NCBI RefSeq assembly: GCF_001905345.1
Contig: NZ_LFBV01000003.1
Coordinates: 728,785-792,784, forward strand
DNA: 64,000 bases
Source: Streptomyces uncialis
GTDB lineage: Bacteria > Actinomycetota > Actinomycetes > Streptomycetales > Streptomycetaceae
Direction of reading: 5' to 3'
Shown here: piece after piece, positions 1 to 8,886 of the stretch
Layout of the letters: each line of letters begins with the position of its first letter
How positions within the stretch are numbered: position 1 is the first letter of the stretch
Notes under the pieces: model-generated
The model's database searches: none
What the model saw: only the letters and a program-made list of their open reading frames with translations
What the model was told of the DNA's origin: nothing
Position numbers and translations under genes: made by a program

Positions 1-1186
1 GCGCTGGCTGATCGGCGCGGACGGCGCGAGCAGCACCGTCCGGCAGTCGCTGGGGCTGGAGTTCGGGGGGCGGACGTATCCGCAGAGCGGGATGCTCGCG
101 GATGTCGTGCTGGACGCCGATCTCGGGGTGCGGGGGATGCGGCTGAACCTGACCCGGGGCGGTTTCGTCGGCATCCTGCCGCTGGCGAGCGGGCGTTGCC
201 GGCTGTTCGGGGTGGTGCCGCCGTCGGTGCACAAGGCCCAGGAGCCCGTCGAGACCTCCCACGAGGCGTACGCGGCGCTGGAACCGGAGGTGCTGCACCG
301 CTGGTTCGCCGACTACTTCCGGGTGGACGCGCGGCTCCAGGAGATCGTGTGGGCGTCGATGTTCCGTTTCCACAGCCGGATCGCGCCGCGGTTCCGGGTG
401 GGCTCCTGCTTCCTGATCGGGGACGCCGCCCATATCCACAACCCGGCGGGCGGGCAGGGGCTGAACCTGGGGGTGGGCGACGCGGTCAATCTGGCGTGGA
501 AGCTGGCGCAGGTGGTGCACGGCCAGGCGCCGCCGTGGTTGCTGGACACCTACGAGTCGGAGCGGCGGCCCATCGCGCGGACCGTCCTCAAGCGCACCGA
601 TCTGGGGTTCCGCGCGGAGACCGGCGACGGGGCGGTCGCGGTGTGGATGCGGACCCAGGTGGCGGCCCGGGTGGTCGGCGTGGTCAGCCGTCTCGCGCCG
701 GTGCGGCGGATGTTCTTCCATATGTTCTCGCAGCTGTGGATCGGCTACCGGGGTTCACGCGCGGTCGCCGCCGCCCGGCCGGTGACGGGCGGGCTGCGGC
801 CCGGCGACCGGGCCCCGTACGCGCTGCTGGCGCGGGCCGGTGACGGGACGGGCAGTGTGCTGGACCTGACCCATGGCAGCGGCTATCACGTCCTGGGGTT
901 CGCGGCGGACCCCGGCGCGGCGGGGCTGGACGTCCAGGAGCTCGCGGAGCTGCTGGACGACCGCTACCCGGGGATGGTGACGGTCCACGCGGTGCCGCCG
1001 CAGGAGACGGCGGCGTACCGCGCGTACCAGGTGAAGGGGGCGCGGCTGGTGGTGGTCCGGCCGGACGGGCATCTCGGGGCCGTGGTGGACCTCCCGGCCC
1101 CGGACGCCGTCGGCGCGCTGGTCGCCTTCCTCGACCGGGTGCTGCTGCGGGCGACCTCGCCGGAGGTCAGCGCAGCCGCAGGGTGA
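1..1186 (+). CDS. Class A FAD-dependent aromatic monooxygenase, 5' end cut by window
   Basis: The reading frame is open from base 2, so the N-terminal FAD-binding part lies outside the window. The visible part begins with the GADGASS segment (DG motif, FAD/NADPH contact) and continues to the GD motif (GDAAHIHNPAGGQG), followed by a C-terminal thioredoxin-like tail. These are the hallmarks of flavin hydroxylases such as PheA- or PgaE-like enzymes. Its 3' end overlaps the convergent P450 gene by 20 bp. Beside a RebC/RebP pair it is a good candidate for a second tailoring oxygenase, analogous in role to the extra monooxygenases of indolotryptoline clusters. That role is inferred; the family assignment is firm. 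Confidence 0.85.
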   Translation, partial: RWLIGADGASSTVRQSLGLEFGGRTYPQSGMLADVVLDADLGVRGMRLNLTRGGFVGILPLASGRCRLFGVVPPSVHKAQEPVETSHEAYAALEPEVLHRWFADYFRVDARLQEIVWASMFRFHSRIAPRFRVGSCFLIGDAAHIHNPAGGQGLNLGVGDAVNLAWKLAQVVHGQAPPWLLDTYESERRPIARTVLKRTDLGFRAETGDGAVAVWMRTQVAARVVGVVSRLAPVRRMFFHMFSQLWIGYRGSRAVAAARPVTGGLRPGDRAPYALLARAGDGTGSVLDLTHGSGYHVLGFAADPGAAGLDVQELAELLDDRYPGMVTVHAVPPQETAAYRAYQVKGARLVVVRPDGHLGAVVDLPAPDAVGALVAFLDRVLLRATSPEVSAAAG

Positions 1187-2429
1187 GCCGCTCGGGCCCG
1201 TGGAACACGAGGTCGTACGGGTAGTGGACCTCGTCGACCTCACTGTCGCCGAGGGCGGCCAGGGCGCGCAGCAGCAGTCCCAGTCCGATCTCGATCTCGG
1301 TGCGGGCGAGGCCGGCGCCGAGGCAGTAGTGGACGCCGAGCCCGAAGGCGAGGTTGCGTCCGCCGCGGTCCAGGTCGAGGGTGTCCGGGTCGGGGAAGCG
1401 CGCCGGGTCGCGGTTGGCGGCCCCGAGCACGGCGAAGAGCTTGCTGCCGCGGGGTACGTGGTGCCCGCCGAGCACCACATCGCGGTAGGCCCAGCGGGTC
1501 ACGGCCTGCACCGGCGGGTCGAAGCGGACGAGTTCCTCCACCGCGGGCGCCGGGACGAGCGGCGCCGCCCGCAGCCGGGCGAGCTGCGCGGGCCGCGCGG
1601 TGAGGGTGAGGACGGACTTGCTGAGGACGTTGGTGGTGGTCTCGTGGCCCGCCGTCATCAGATGCACGCAGGTCGCGACGATCTCCGCGTCGGTCAGCGG
1701 TTCGCCCCGGGTCTGCGCCGACACGAGCAGCGACACCAGGTCGGCGGCGGGTTCGGCGCGGCGCCGGGCGGCCAGTTCCAGGAAGTAAGAGGTGAGTTCG
1801 CGGGCGGCGGTCTCGGCGACGTGGTGCGCGTCGGGGCGCAGCGCGGCGCGGCTGCTGCTCGCCTGCTGCACCCCGACGGCTTGTTCGCGCAGCCAGGCCC
1901 AGTCGGTCCGGTCCACCCCGAGCAGTTCGGAGATCACCAGGATCGGGAAGGGCGCGCTGAACCGTTCGACGAGGTCCACGGTCCCGGTGCGGGCGGCCTC
2001 GGCGGTGAGTTCGGCGAGGAGGCCGACGGCGATGTCCTGGATCCGGCCGCGCAGATCGGTGACGACACCGGGGGTGAACTCCCGGTTCAGCAGGGACCGC
2101 AGTTCGGTGTGGCGGGGCGGGTCGAGGAAGACCAGCCAGTTCTCGACCATGCTCCGCAGCGCGGAGTGGCCGTTCGGGACCGTCGCGGGTGGGGCGCCGC
2201 CGGTGGCGCGGCGGGGGCTGCGGCCGTAGACGGGGGCGCTGAGGACCTTGGCGACCTCGTCGTGGCCGAGTACGTAGAACGTCGGTGCCGTACCGTCCGG
2301 TTCGGCCCGGTGGACGCGGGCGGCGGCGCGGTAGCGGCGGTAGACCGGGTAGGGGTCGGCGAGGCGTTCGGCGGGCCAGCCGGTGAGGCCGAACGGGGGC
2401 AGGGCGGCGGGGGCCGTGGCGGGGGTCAT
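1167..2429 (-). CDS. Cytochrome P450, RebP/StaP-like (chromopyrrolate oxidase)
   Basis: A 420-residue P450. Visible motifs are the I-helix AGHETT (260-265), ExxR (E299-R302) and the haem loop FGLGVHYCLG with ligand Cys369. Stretches such as LADPYPVYRRYR near the N-terminus and VENWLVFLDPPRHTELRSLL (95-114) match my memory of StaP/RebP, the P450s that oxidatively couple the two indoles of chromopyrrolic acid. Its ATG overlaps the TGA of the RebC-like gene (ATGA), so the two are probably translationally coupled, mirroring the RebC-RebP/StaC-StaP partnership. A P450 of this cluster needs ferredoxin and reductase from elsewhere; none lies beside it. Substrate assignment rests on recalled similarity and context. 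Confidence 0.9.
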   Translation of the reverse strand: MTPATAPAALPPFGLTGWPAERLADPYPVYRRYRAAARVHRAEPDGTAPTFYVLGHDEVAKVLSAPVYGRSPRRATGGAPPATVPNGHSALRSMVENWLVFLDPPRHTELRSLLNREFTPGVVTDLRGRIQDIAVGLLAELTAEAARTGTVDLVERFSAPFPILVISELLGVDRTDWAWLREQAVGVQQASSSRAALRPDAHHVAETAARELTSYFLELAARRRAEPAADLVSLLVSAQTRGEPLTDAEIVATCVHLMTAGHETTTNVLSKSVLTLTARPAQLARLRAAPLVPAPAVEELVRFDPPVQAVTRWAYRDVVLGGHHVPRGSKLFAVLGAANRDPARFPDPDTLDLDRGGRNLAFGLGVHYCLGAGLARTEIEIGLGLLLRALAALGDSEVDEVHYPYDLVFHGPERLTLRLR

Positions 2430-4111
2430 GGCGCTCCCCCGGTGCCGCTGGCGCCCGTACCGGAGTCCGTGCCGGTACCTGCGCGGGTACCCGTACCGGT
2501 CCCCGTACCCGCGCCGGTGACCCGGGCGGCGACGGCGGCGGGGTCGTCGGGCAGTTCATGGCCGCGCCACGCCACATGTCCGTCGGGGCGGACGAGGACG
2601 AAGGGCCGCTCCAGGCTCTCGACGACCTCGGGGACCTCGCAGTGGACGACGGTCAGCGGGACGCGCCGGTCGGCGAAGGCGCGGGTGAAGCCGTCGGTGC
2701 GGGCCGAGCGGGTGCTGGACATCAGCACGAACCCGTCGCCGAACAGGTCCAGGGTCGACGTCCCGGGCTTCACCCAGGCGTGCGGGGCGCGGGAGCCGGG
2801 CCGGGAGTTGGGCCGCCGGTCGTCGTGCGCGTCGGCGGGGACGGTCGGATCGGGGACGACCAGGGGGGAGTCGGCGTAGCTGAAGCCGAGATGGATCTCC
2901 GGGGCGTCGAACTCCTTGGCGACCGGCCCGGCGGCGAGGTCCGCGCCCAGGGAGCGGCGGTGCCGTTCGCCCTCGGGGGTGTCGTCGTTGAGTTCCCCGG
3001 GGATCTCCCGCGCCCAGGCCCGGACGAGATGCCGGTTGGCCTCCTCCAAGCCTTCCAGCGCCACGGGCCGCCGCTCGGTGGTGTAGCTGTCGAGGAGTCC
3101 GGGGCCCGCCCAGCCGTCGAACGCGGCAGCGAGCTTCCAGCCCAGGTCGGCGGCGCCGCAGATCCCGGTGTTCATCCCGAAGCCGCCGGAGGGCGACAGG
3201 GTGTGGGCGGCGTCCCCGACGAGGAACACCCGGTCCGCGCGGAAGTTCTCCGCGACCCGGTGCACCAGATGCCACTGGTTGTCGGACAGCACCTCGACGG
3301 GGGTGTCATGGGCGATGGCCCGGCGGACCAGGGTCTCCGCGTCGACCAGCGAGTCCGGGTGGCCCAGCAGGCCGACGGTGAGCCGGTACAGGTCCTTGCC
3401 GTCGAGGGCGCGCAGCGGGAAGCGCAGGGCGGAGGACATCAGCAGATAGAAGAAGTTGGCGTTGCGTTCGCCCAGTTCCTCGCGCAGCCGTGGCGCCCGG
3501 AAGAGGATGTTGCGGCAGACCCGGGTGCGGTGGCGGGCGGGGGCCTCGATACCGGCGTCCTTGCGGACCTGCGAGGAGGTGCCGTCGCAGGCGATCAGAT
3601 AGCGGGCCCGCAGGGTGGTGGTCCGGCCCGTGGCCTCGTCGGTGAGCCGTGCGGTGACGCCGTCCGCGTCCTGGGTGAAGCCCGTCATCCGGGTCCGCAT
3701 CCGGACCGGGCCGCCGGGGTGCACGCCCAGTTCCTCGCGGAGCAGGGGGCCGAGCCAGTGCTGGGGGCAGATGGCGTCGGGTTCGGGGGTGTGCCGGAAC
3801 GGGGCGCGGGTGTCCATGGTGCGGCGCGGCAGCCGGTACAGCTCATGGCCGCCGACCCGGGTGACCCAGACGCAGTCCAGGGTGTGGTCCCCGGGCCAGC
3901 CCGCGCCGCGGACCCGGTCGGCCATGCCCCAGCGGCGGAAGAACTCCATGGAACGCGGACCGATCGCGCTGACCTTGGGGTGGGTGACGCTGCCGTCACC
4001 CGCTTCGACGAGGGTGAAGTCGACGCCGCGGGACCGCAGTTCCAGACCTGTGGCCATACCGGTGGGGCCACCGCCGACGATCAGTACGCCGGTGTCGTGC
4101 GAGGGGTTCAT
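2426..4111 (-). CDS. FAD-dependent monooxygenase, RebC/StaC-like
   Basis: A 561-residue class A flavoprotein. It has the Rossmann GGGPTG at 13-18, the DG motif around 176-177 (ACDGTSS) and the GD motif around 299-300 (GDAAHTLSPSGGFG). The segment GWPGDHTLD then VTRVGGHELYR (71-93) closely resembles RebC as I remember it. RebC/StaC act with the P450 to set the oxidation state of the indolocarbazole pyrrole ring. The start ATG at 4111 has GGAGG four bases upstream; the open frame runs further but lacks homology there. It ends in a Gly/Thr-rich tail of about 30 residues encoded by short repeats, which looks dispensable. It lies 41 bp after the RebO-like gene and overlaps the P450 by 4 bp. Confidence 0.9.
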   Translation of the reverse strand: MNPSHDTGVLIVGGGPTGMATGLELRSRGVDFTLVEAGDGSVTHPKVSAIGPRSMEFFRRWGMADRVRGAGWPGDHTLDCVWVTRVGGHELYRLPRRTMDTRAPFRHTPEPDAICPQHWLGPLLREELGVHPGGPVRMRTRMTGFTQDADGVTARLTDEATGRTTTLRARYLIACDGTSSQVRKDAGIEAPARHRTRVCRNILFRAPRLREELGERNANFFYLLMSSALRFPLRALDGKDLYRLTVGLLGHPDSLVDAETLVRRAIAHDTPVEVLSDNQWHLVHRVAENFRADRVFLVGDAAHTLSPSGGFGMNTGICGAADLGWKLAAAFDGWAGPGLLDSYTTERRPVALEGLEEANRHLVRAWAREIPGELNDDTPEGERHRRSLGADLAAGPVAKEFDAPEIHLGFSYADSPLVVPDPTVPADAHDDRRPNSRPGSRAPHAWVKPGTSTLDLFGDGFVLMSSTRSARTDGFTRAFADRRVPLTVVHCEVPEVVESLERPFVLVRPDGHVAWRGHELPDDPAAVAARVTGAGTGTGTGTRAGTGTDSGTGASGTGGAP

Positions 4112-4152
4112 CGATCCTCCTGGGGATGGTCCGCCCCGGCCGTCCGCCGGGC

Positions 4153-5712
4153 TCATCGCGCGCCGCCCGCGCCCACCCGGTGTCCCGGCGCCGTCACCCC
4201 GCGGTTCAGCGGGACATGGCCGTGGATCTCCCGGGCCGCGGTCAGCCCCGACTCGATCGCGCCCTCGATCCACGCGGGGGTCGAGGAGCAGTGCTCGCCG
4301 GCGAAGAACAGGGCGCCCTGCGGCGCGGCGGCGAGCCGTCGTTCCTCCTCGGCGGTGTCCGGGTCCTTGCTCCACCGCACGGAGGCGGCGCCCATGCTCA
4401 GCGGGTCCTCGCCCCACACCTGGCTCCGGGCGTCGAGGACCATGCCCGGGGAGGCCAGTTCGGGGTGCATCGGCTTGAGTTCACCGAGGACGGTGGCGAC
4501 GCGCTTGTCCTTCGGCACCTCGCTGAGCGCCTCCGCGTCGGGGCCGATGGTGTAGCTGGCGAGCAGCGCGGCGCCCAGCCGGGGGTCGCTCTCCACCGGC
4601 GGGTAGTAGGTCTGGCGGGTGAGTCCCCCGGTGAAGGAGCCGCCGCCGCTGATCCCGTCGTTCTCCCAGAACGCCTCCCGGCAGTGCAGGGCGATCTTGG
4701 TGGCGGGCCAGTACTGCATGTCGTTGACCACCGCGGTCTTGTCGTCGCCGACCCCGGTCAGCGGCATCCGGCGCAGTACGGAGAACGGCAGGGTGCACAG
4801 GACGTACGGGCAGTCGAACCGTTCCGTGGACAGTCCGTGCCGGGTGTCGACCGTGACCCCGTCGGGCCGTGCGTGCAGCCCGACCACCCGGCGGCCCCAG
4901 CGGACGGGTCCGCGCAGCTGGGCGACGAGCCGTCTGGGTATCTGGTCCATCCCGCCGTCCAGCCGGAACAGCGCCGAGGACGTCTCGGTGACGACGTCGT
5001 CGAAGAAGTAGCGGAACCGGCCGTGCGCGGCGAACCCCTGGTGGTGGGCGAAGAACCGGTTGAGGTCGATCCGGGTCGCGGCGCCGCCGACGAGGTAGGG
5101 CCGGACGTCGATGCCGGCGAGCAGGCCGAGGAGTTCGACGGGCAGATCGGTGTGCAGTCCGCGTCCGAAGGTGCCGGGGGCGACCGCGTGGACGCTCGCC
5201 GCGAGCCAGGCCGCGCACAGCAGGGTCTCGGGCCGGTGGTCCGGGCCCGGCGGCAGGCTCCGGCGGAACTCCTCGACGAGGACCGGTGAGGCGTCCCGGA
5301 CCCGGACGTGTCCGGCCGGGGTCGCCAGATAACTGGCGTCGTCGGAGAAGAGGGTGCGGAACTGCCGTACGCGGTCGCTCAGCCGCAGCCGGTCGATCCA
5401 CTGCATGGTGAGGTGGTGCGAGGCGGGGATGCGCATGGCGCCCAGTTCCACGAGCGGTCCGTGGGCGCGTCCGCTGAACCCGTGGGTGCGGACCCGGCCG
5501 CCGGGGGCGAGTCCCGCCTCCAGCACCTGGACGCGATGGCCCAGGCGTTCCAGTTCATGGGCGGCTATCAGCCCGGCGATACCGGCGCCGACGACGGTGA
5601 TCCGTTTGGGCCCCGGTGGCGGATGCCCGGCGGACGCGGGCGGGCGGGGGATGGTCGAGAGGGGCGGGTACGGGCGGGTGACGCCCGTGGCCGCCGAGCC
5701 GTTCCTGCGCAC
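4153..5712 (-). CDS. FAD-dependent L-tryptophan/chlorotryptophan oxidase, RebO-like
   Basis: A 519-residue flavin amine oxidase. The dinucleotide-binding motif VVGAGIAGL lies at about 40-48, followed by GGRVRTHG, and the C-terminal FAD motif is FFAGEHCSSTPAWIEGA. In the rebeccamycin pathway RebO converts 7-chloro-L-tryptophan to the imine that RebD dimerises. Its position in front of RebC/RebP homologues supports the same job. The GTG start at 5712 is chosen because AAGGAG sits five bases upstream. This gives a 35-residue Pro-rich N-terminal extension before the Rossmann fold. The open frame runs to 5997 without recognisable protein. It is the first gene of the RebO-RebC-RebP operon. Confidence 0.88.
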   Translation of the reverse strand: MRRNGSAATGVTRPYPPLSTIPRPPASAGHPPPGPKRITVVGAGIAGLIAAHELERLGHRVQVLEAGLAPGGRVRTHGFSGRAHGPLVELGAMRIPASHHLTMQWIDRLRLSDRVRQFRTLFSDDASYLATPAGHVRVRDASPVLVEEFRRSLPPGPDHRPETLLCAAWLAASVHAVAPGTFGRGLHTDLPVELLGLLAGIDVRPYLVGGAATRIDLNRFFAHHQGFAAHGRFRYFFDDVVTETSSALFRLDGGMDQIPRRLVAQLRGPVRWGRRVVGLHARPDGVTVDTRHGLSTERFDCPYVLCTLPFSVLRRMPLTGVGDDKTAVVNDMQYWPATKIALHCREAFWENDGISGGGSFTGGLTRQTYYPPVESDPRLGAALLASYTIGPDAEALSEVPKDKRVATVLGELKPMHPELASPGMVLDARSQVWGEDPLSMGAASVRWSKDPDTAEEERRLAAAPQGALFFAGEHCSSTPAWIEGAIESGLTAAREIHGHVPLNRGVTAPGHRVGAGGAR

Positions 5713-6053
5713 CGGACTCCTTCGGCAGAGGGGACGGGACCGGGGAGGGCGATGGGCCGTCCCGGGTGCCGGGGCCGAGGTGACGGCCTCCGCCATCCGC
5801 GACGGGACTTCGTCCGGAGCACCGACCGTCAGGGCGGTGGAACCCCCGGCCCCTAATCTTGTGGACCGGCGACCGCGCCCACATCCCCACTCACCGGGGG
5901 CCTTTGACGGTTTGCGGTGGCCCTGCGGGGCCGGTCGCGTGCGGGGCGGTCGTCCACACCGTGCGAGCCGGGGGAATCCGGGGGCCGGACCACCCACGGG
6001 CGCCGGGCGGGGGCACGCTGGCGCTCCGGCCCCCGCCCGAACGGAGTGTTGTG
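5713..6053. promoter_or_regulatory. Divergent promoter region between RebO-like operon and hydrolase-fold gene
   Basis: A 341-bp gap with genes leading away on both sides, so it must carry the start signals of the RebO-RebC-RebP operon (minus) and of the hydrolase-fold gene (plus). A TTGACG hexamer is present on the plus strand at 5904-5909, but no convincing -10 follows at the usual distance. A less GC-rich patch (CTAATCTTGTGG, about 5852-5863) could be the minus-strand promoter. No clear palindromic operator was found. Confidence 0.4.
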
Positions 6054-6890
6054 ATGTCCGATGCGACCCTGCCGGCGAACCCGCCGGACACCGGCGCGGA
6101 GGTCCTCGTCCGCACCCATGACGGACTGCGGCTCGCGGGCACGCTCCTGGTACCGCCGGGGCATCACGACGGCTCCCGGGACGCGGCGCTGTTCCTGCAC
6201 GGGTCGGGTGCCGACCGGGAGCAGGGCGGGCTTTTCACCCGGGTCGCCCGGGGTCTGGCGGACGGCGGGGTGGCCACACTCCGCTTCGATCTGCCGGGCC
6301 ATGGGCACAGCGAGGGGCGGCAGGCGGAGCTGAGCCTGTCCGGGCTGCTCAATCTGATCGGCTCCGGGCTGCGGGAGCTGCGGGAGCGGACCGGTGCCGC
6401 CCGGATCGCCGTACTGGCGGCGGGACTCACGGGCGGGGTGGCCGCGGGGTACGCGGCGCGGCGCGGCGACGAGATCGGCCGGCTGGTGCTGTTCGATCCG
6501 CTGATCGACTACCAGGAGCACTTCACGGCGGATTCGCCGCGGTGGCGCGGCGGCCGGCTGACCGAGCCCGCGGGCCGGACGCTGCTGGCAGACGGCGCGC
6601 TCGCGTCTGCCTGCGGACTGGCGGCGGGCCGGGCGATGCTCAACGAGGTCTTCTGGCTCCAGCCGCGCGGGGTGCTCGGCGCGGTGACCGCGCCCACCCT
6701 GATCGTGCACGGTACGGGCGCGGCACGGGTCCCCGTGGCGTCGTCACGGTCGGCGGCCGGGGCGCTCACCGCCGAGCACCGTCTCGTGGAGCTCCCGCCC
6801 GGCGGGGACGCGCTCGCGGGGGCGGTGTCGGCGGCCCTCGCCTGGCTGCTGCCCGCGGCCACCGACGCGGGCGACGACGCCCCTGGGTGA
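6054..6890 (+). CDS. Alpha/beta-hydrolase fold protein, apparently without catalytic triad
   Basis: A 278-residue protein of the alpha/beta-hydrolase superfamily. It has the HGSG oxyanion strand (49-52) and the FDLPGHGHSEG segment (78-88). At the nucleophile elbow the sequence is AAGLTGG (122-128), with Leu where Ser is expected. The usual acid position in HGTGAARVP has Ala, and no His follows at the expected C-terminal site (PPGGDALAG). It may therefore be a non-catalytic member, for example a binding or scaffold protein. The start is ATG 6054, with GTG 6051 an alternative; GGAG lies upstream. It is divergent from the RebO operon and convergent with the flavin reductase. Confidence 0.8.
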   Translation: MSDATLPANPPDTGAEVLVRTHDGLRLAGTLLVPPGHHDGSRDAALFLHGSGADREQGGLFTRVARGLADGGVATLRFDLPGHGHSEGRQAELSLSGLLNLIGSGLRELRERTGAARIAVLAAGLTGGVAAGYAARRGDEIGRLVLFDPLIDYQEHFTADSPRWRGGRLTEPAGRTLLADGALASACGLAAGRAMLNEVFWLQPRGVLGAVTAPTLIVHGTGAARVPVASSRSAAGALTAEHRLVELPPGGDALAGAVSAALAWLLPAATDAGDDAPG

Positions 6891-7043
6891 CGTTCCTGGG
6901 CGACCTTCCGTCGGTGGACGCCGTGCCCGAGTCGGGCGTACGCGTGGAGCCGTGCCCTAGCCGTGCGGAGCCGTCGAGGCGTGCGGAGGCATGCCGAGCT
7001 GTGCCGGCGGGCCGCCGTCAGGTCGTCCAAGAGGCCGTCCAGG

Positions 7044-7062
7044 GGCCGTCCAGGAGACGGCC
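7044..7062. terminator. Hairpin between convergent genes
   Basis: A perfect 7-bp inverted repeat (GGCCGTC / GACGGCC) with a 5-base loop directly follows the stop of the flavin reductase gene (7064). It lies between convergent transcripts. There is no T-run, which is usual for GC-rich actinobacterial terminators. Short GGCCGTCC repeats precede it. Confidence 0.5.
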
Positions 7063-7063
7063 G

Positions 7064-7597
7064 TCAGGGGGCCACCCACGAGACGGTGTCCACGTCGGGC
7101 AGGGGCCACGCGGCGTACCGGCGCAGCCCGTACAGCAGGGGTCGCGGCGGGCTCCTGTGGTGGACCGCGGTCACCTCCCCGAACACCACGGCGTGGCTGC
7201 CGACCACCTGGTGCCCGCTGACCTCGCAGTCCGCGACGGTGTGCGCGTCCTCGACCAGATGCGGTCCGCCGCCCGTCACCGGGTACTCCCAGCGGACCTG
7301 GTCGAACCGGTGGGGCGCCCCGGACGCGAACAGTTCGGCGGTGGCGCGGGCCCCGTCGTGGAGCAGGTTCACCGCGAAGGCGCTCCGGCGGAGCATCGCG
7401 TCCAGGGTGGGGCTGCCGGTGCGCACACAGACCAGCAGGGTGGGCGGGGCGAGCGACACCGCGCACACGGAGGAGCACGTCATGCCCCACGGGCGCCCGC
7501 CGTCGGGGTCCGTGGCCGTGAGGACGGCGACACCGCTGGGGAACCCGGCCATCAGGGCGCGGAACCGGGTCGGGGTGATCTCTGGGGACAGTTTCAC
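7064..7597 (-). CDS. NAD(P)H:flavin reductase, RebF-like partner of the halogenase
   Basis: A 177-residue FMN-binding split-barrel flavin reductase, the normal size for the family. The N-terminal FPSGVAVLTATD and the central segments GMTCSSVCAVSL and FAVNLL are characteristic. It would supply reduced FAD to the flavin-dependent halogenase two genes upstream, as RebF does for RebH. The GTG start at 7597 overlaps the antiporter stop (GTGA), so translation is coupled. The open frame further upstream is antisense-like, low-complexity sequence inside the antiporter gene and is rejected as N-terminus. Confidence 0.9.
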   Translation of the reverse strand: MKLSPEITPTRFRALMAGFPSGVAVLTATDPDGGRPWGMTCSSVCAVSLAPPTLLVCVRTGSPTLDAMLRRSAFAVNLLHDGARATAELFASGAPHRFDQVRWEYPVTGGGPHLVEDAHTVADCEVSGHQVVGSHAVVFGEVTAVHHRSPPRPLLYGLRRYAAWPLPDVDTVSWVAP

Positions 7598-8862
7598 GGA
7601 ACACCGCCTGTTCGCACGAGCGGCTCCCGGGAGGCCGCGTGGTGGTCGATGAGGGAGAGCAGCGGTCCGGTCAGGACGGTGGTGACGAGCGCCATGACCA
7701 GCATCGCGAGGAACAGTCCCGGGGTGAGGATGCCCGCCGCCCAGCCCACCTGGAGGACCACGATCTCGGTGAGTCCGCGGGTGTTGACCAGGACGCCGAC
7801 CCGCAGCGCGGTCCGGCGGTCCTCCCCCGCCCACAGCGCGCCGAGGTATCCGCCGCCGACCTTGCCGACGATCGCCAGCGCGGTGCACAGCAGGGTCGCG
7901 GACCAGGGCAGCGAGCCCGCCGATTCGGTGAACAGGGTGATCCCGGTGCCGACGAAGAACACCGGGAGCAGCACCCGGCCGACCCGGGCGACGACGGCGA
8001 CCGCCCGGGTCCAGGGGCCGTCGGGGTCATGGGGGACCATGACGCCCGCGAGGAACGCGCCGAGGACGGCGGTGAGTCCCGCGCCGTGGGCCCCGGTCGC
8101 CGCCAGCAGCGCGAGCCCGCCGAGCAGCACGGCGGCGGCCGTGGGGCGGCGGGCGGCGGCCGCCGTGATCCGGGGGCGGGCGAGTGCGCGGCGGCCTCCG
8201 TGCGCCAGCAGCAGCCCGACGGCGAGCGCGGCGAACGCCCCGGCCACCCCCCACAGTCCCCCGGCGGCCAGCCCCAGCGCGACGGCCAGCAGCAGCCACG
8301 CCACGGTGTCCAGCAGGATCGCGGACATCAGGGCGAGCGGCGCGGCCCGGCCGAGCCCGGGCCCGCGTTCGTCGATGACACAGGCGAGGACGGGCACCGC
8401 CGTCACGCTCATCGCCACGGGCAGCATCACCAGCAGCGCGGGCAGCGGCGCCGTACCGGCCAGGCCCGGCGGGCCGAGCCACAGCACCCAGCCGGCGAAC
8501 AGCAGCCCGGTCAGCAGCGGCAGCAGGAACACCCCGGCGCTCACCCGGCCGAGGGCCCGGTTCGCCGGACCGGCCGGGCCGTGCCGCAGCCCGTGGACGA
8601 CACCGACGAGGAACAGCACCAGCCCCGCCTCACCGACCCGGGCCAGCGGGACGGCGAGATGGTCCGGCAGCAGCCGGTCGAAGCCCGGTCCCCCGAGCAG
8701 GGCGAGCAGGGCGGGCCCGGCGCACAGGCCGACCAGTATCTCCCCGATCACCAGCGGCAGCCGCAGCCACCGCGCGACGGCCCGCCCGGTCAGCGCGACC
8801 AGGCCGAGGGCCCCGAGCAGGGCGGTCAGATGCAGTACTGACCACAGCAGATCGATCGTCAT
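7594..8862 (-). CDS. Na+/H+ antiporter-like membrane protein (CPA2 family), RebU-like
   Basis: A 422-residue polytopic membrane protein with about 11-12 hydrophobic segments. It has the layout of monovalent cation:proton antiporters of the CPA2 group, with early GEILVGLCAGP and later ITLFTESAG segments. A homologous antiporter gene (rebU) sits between rebF and rebH in the rebeccamycin cluster, the same order as here. It may take part in self-resistance or export; no function is proven by the sequence. ATG 8862 is preferred over GTG 8868 because the GGAG upstream lies eight bases before ATG but only two before GTG. It starts 24 bp after the halogenase stop. Confidence 0.88.
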   Translation of the reverse strand: MTIDLLWSVLHLTALLGALGLVALTGRAVARWLRLPLVIGEILVGLCAGPALLALLGGPGFDRLLPDHLAVPLARVGEAGLVLFLVGVVHGLRHGPAGPANRALGRVSAGVFLLPLLTGLLFAGWVLWLGPPGLAGTAPLPALLVMLPVAMSVTAVPVLACVIDERGPGLGRAAPLALMSAILLDTVAWLLLAVALGLAAGGLWGVAGAFAALAVGLLLAHGGRRALARPRITAAAARRPTAAAVLLGGLALLAATGAHGAGLTAVLGAFLAGVMVPHDPDGPWTRAVAVVARVGRVLLPVFFVGTGITLFTESAGSLPWSATLLCTALAIVGKVGGGYLGALWAGEDRRTALRVGVLVNTRGLTEIVVLQVGWAAGILTPGLFLAMLVMALVTTVLTGPLLSLIDHHAASREPLVRTGGVP

Positions 8863-8886
8863 CGCCACGGCTCCGGCCGCCGCCGC

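Noticed and set aside
7598..7888. N-terminal extension of the flavin reductase
   Set aside because: The added residues are Arg/Pro/Gly-rich, lie within the antiporter gene, and the GTG 7597 start gives normal family length.
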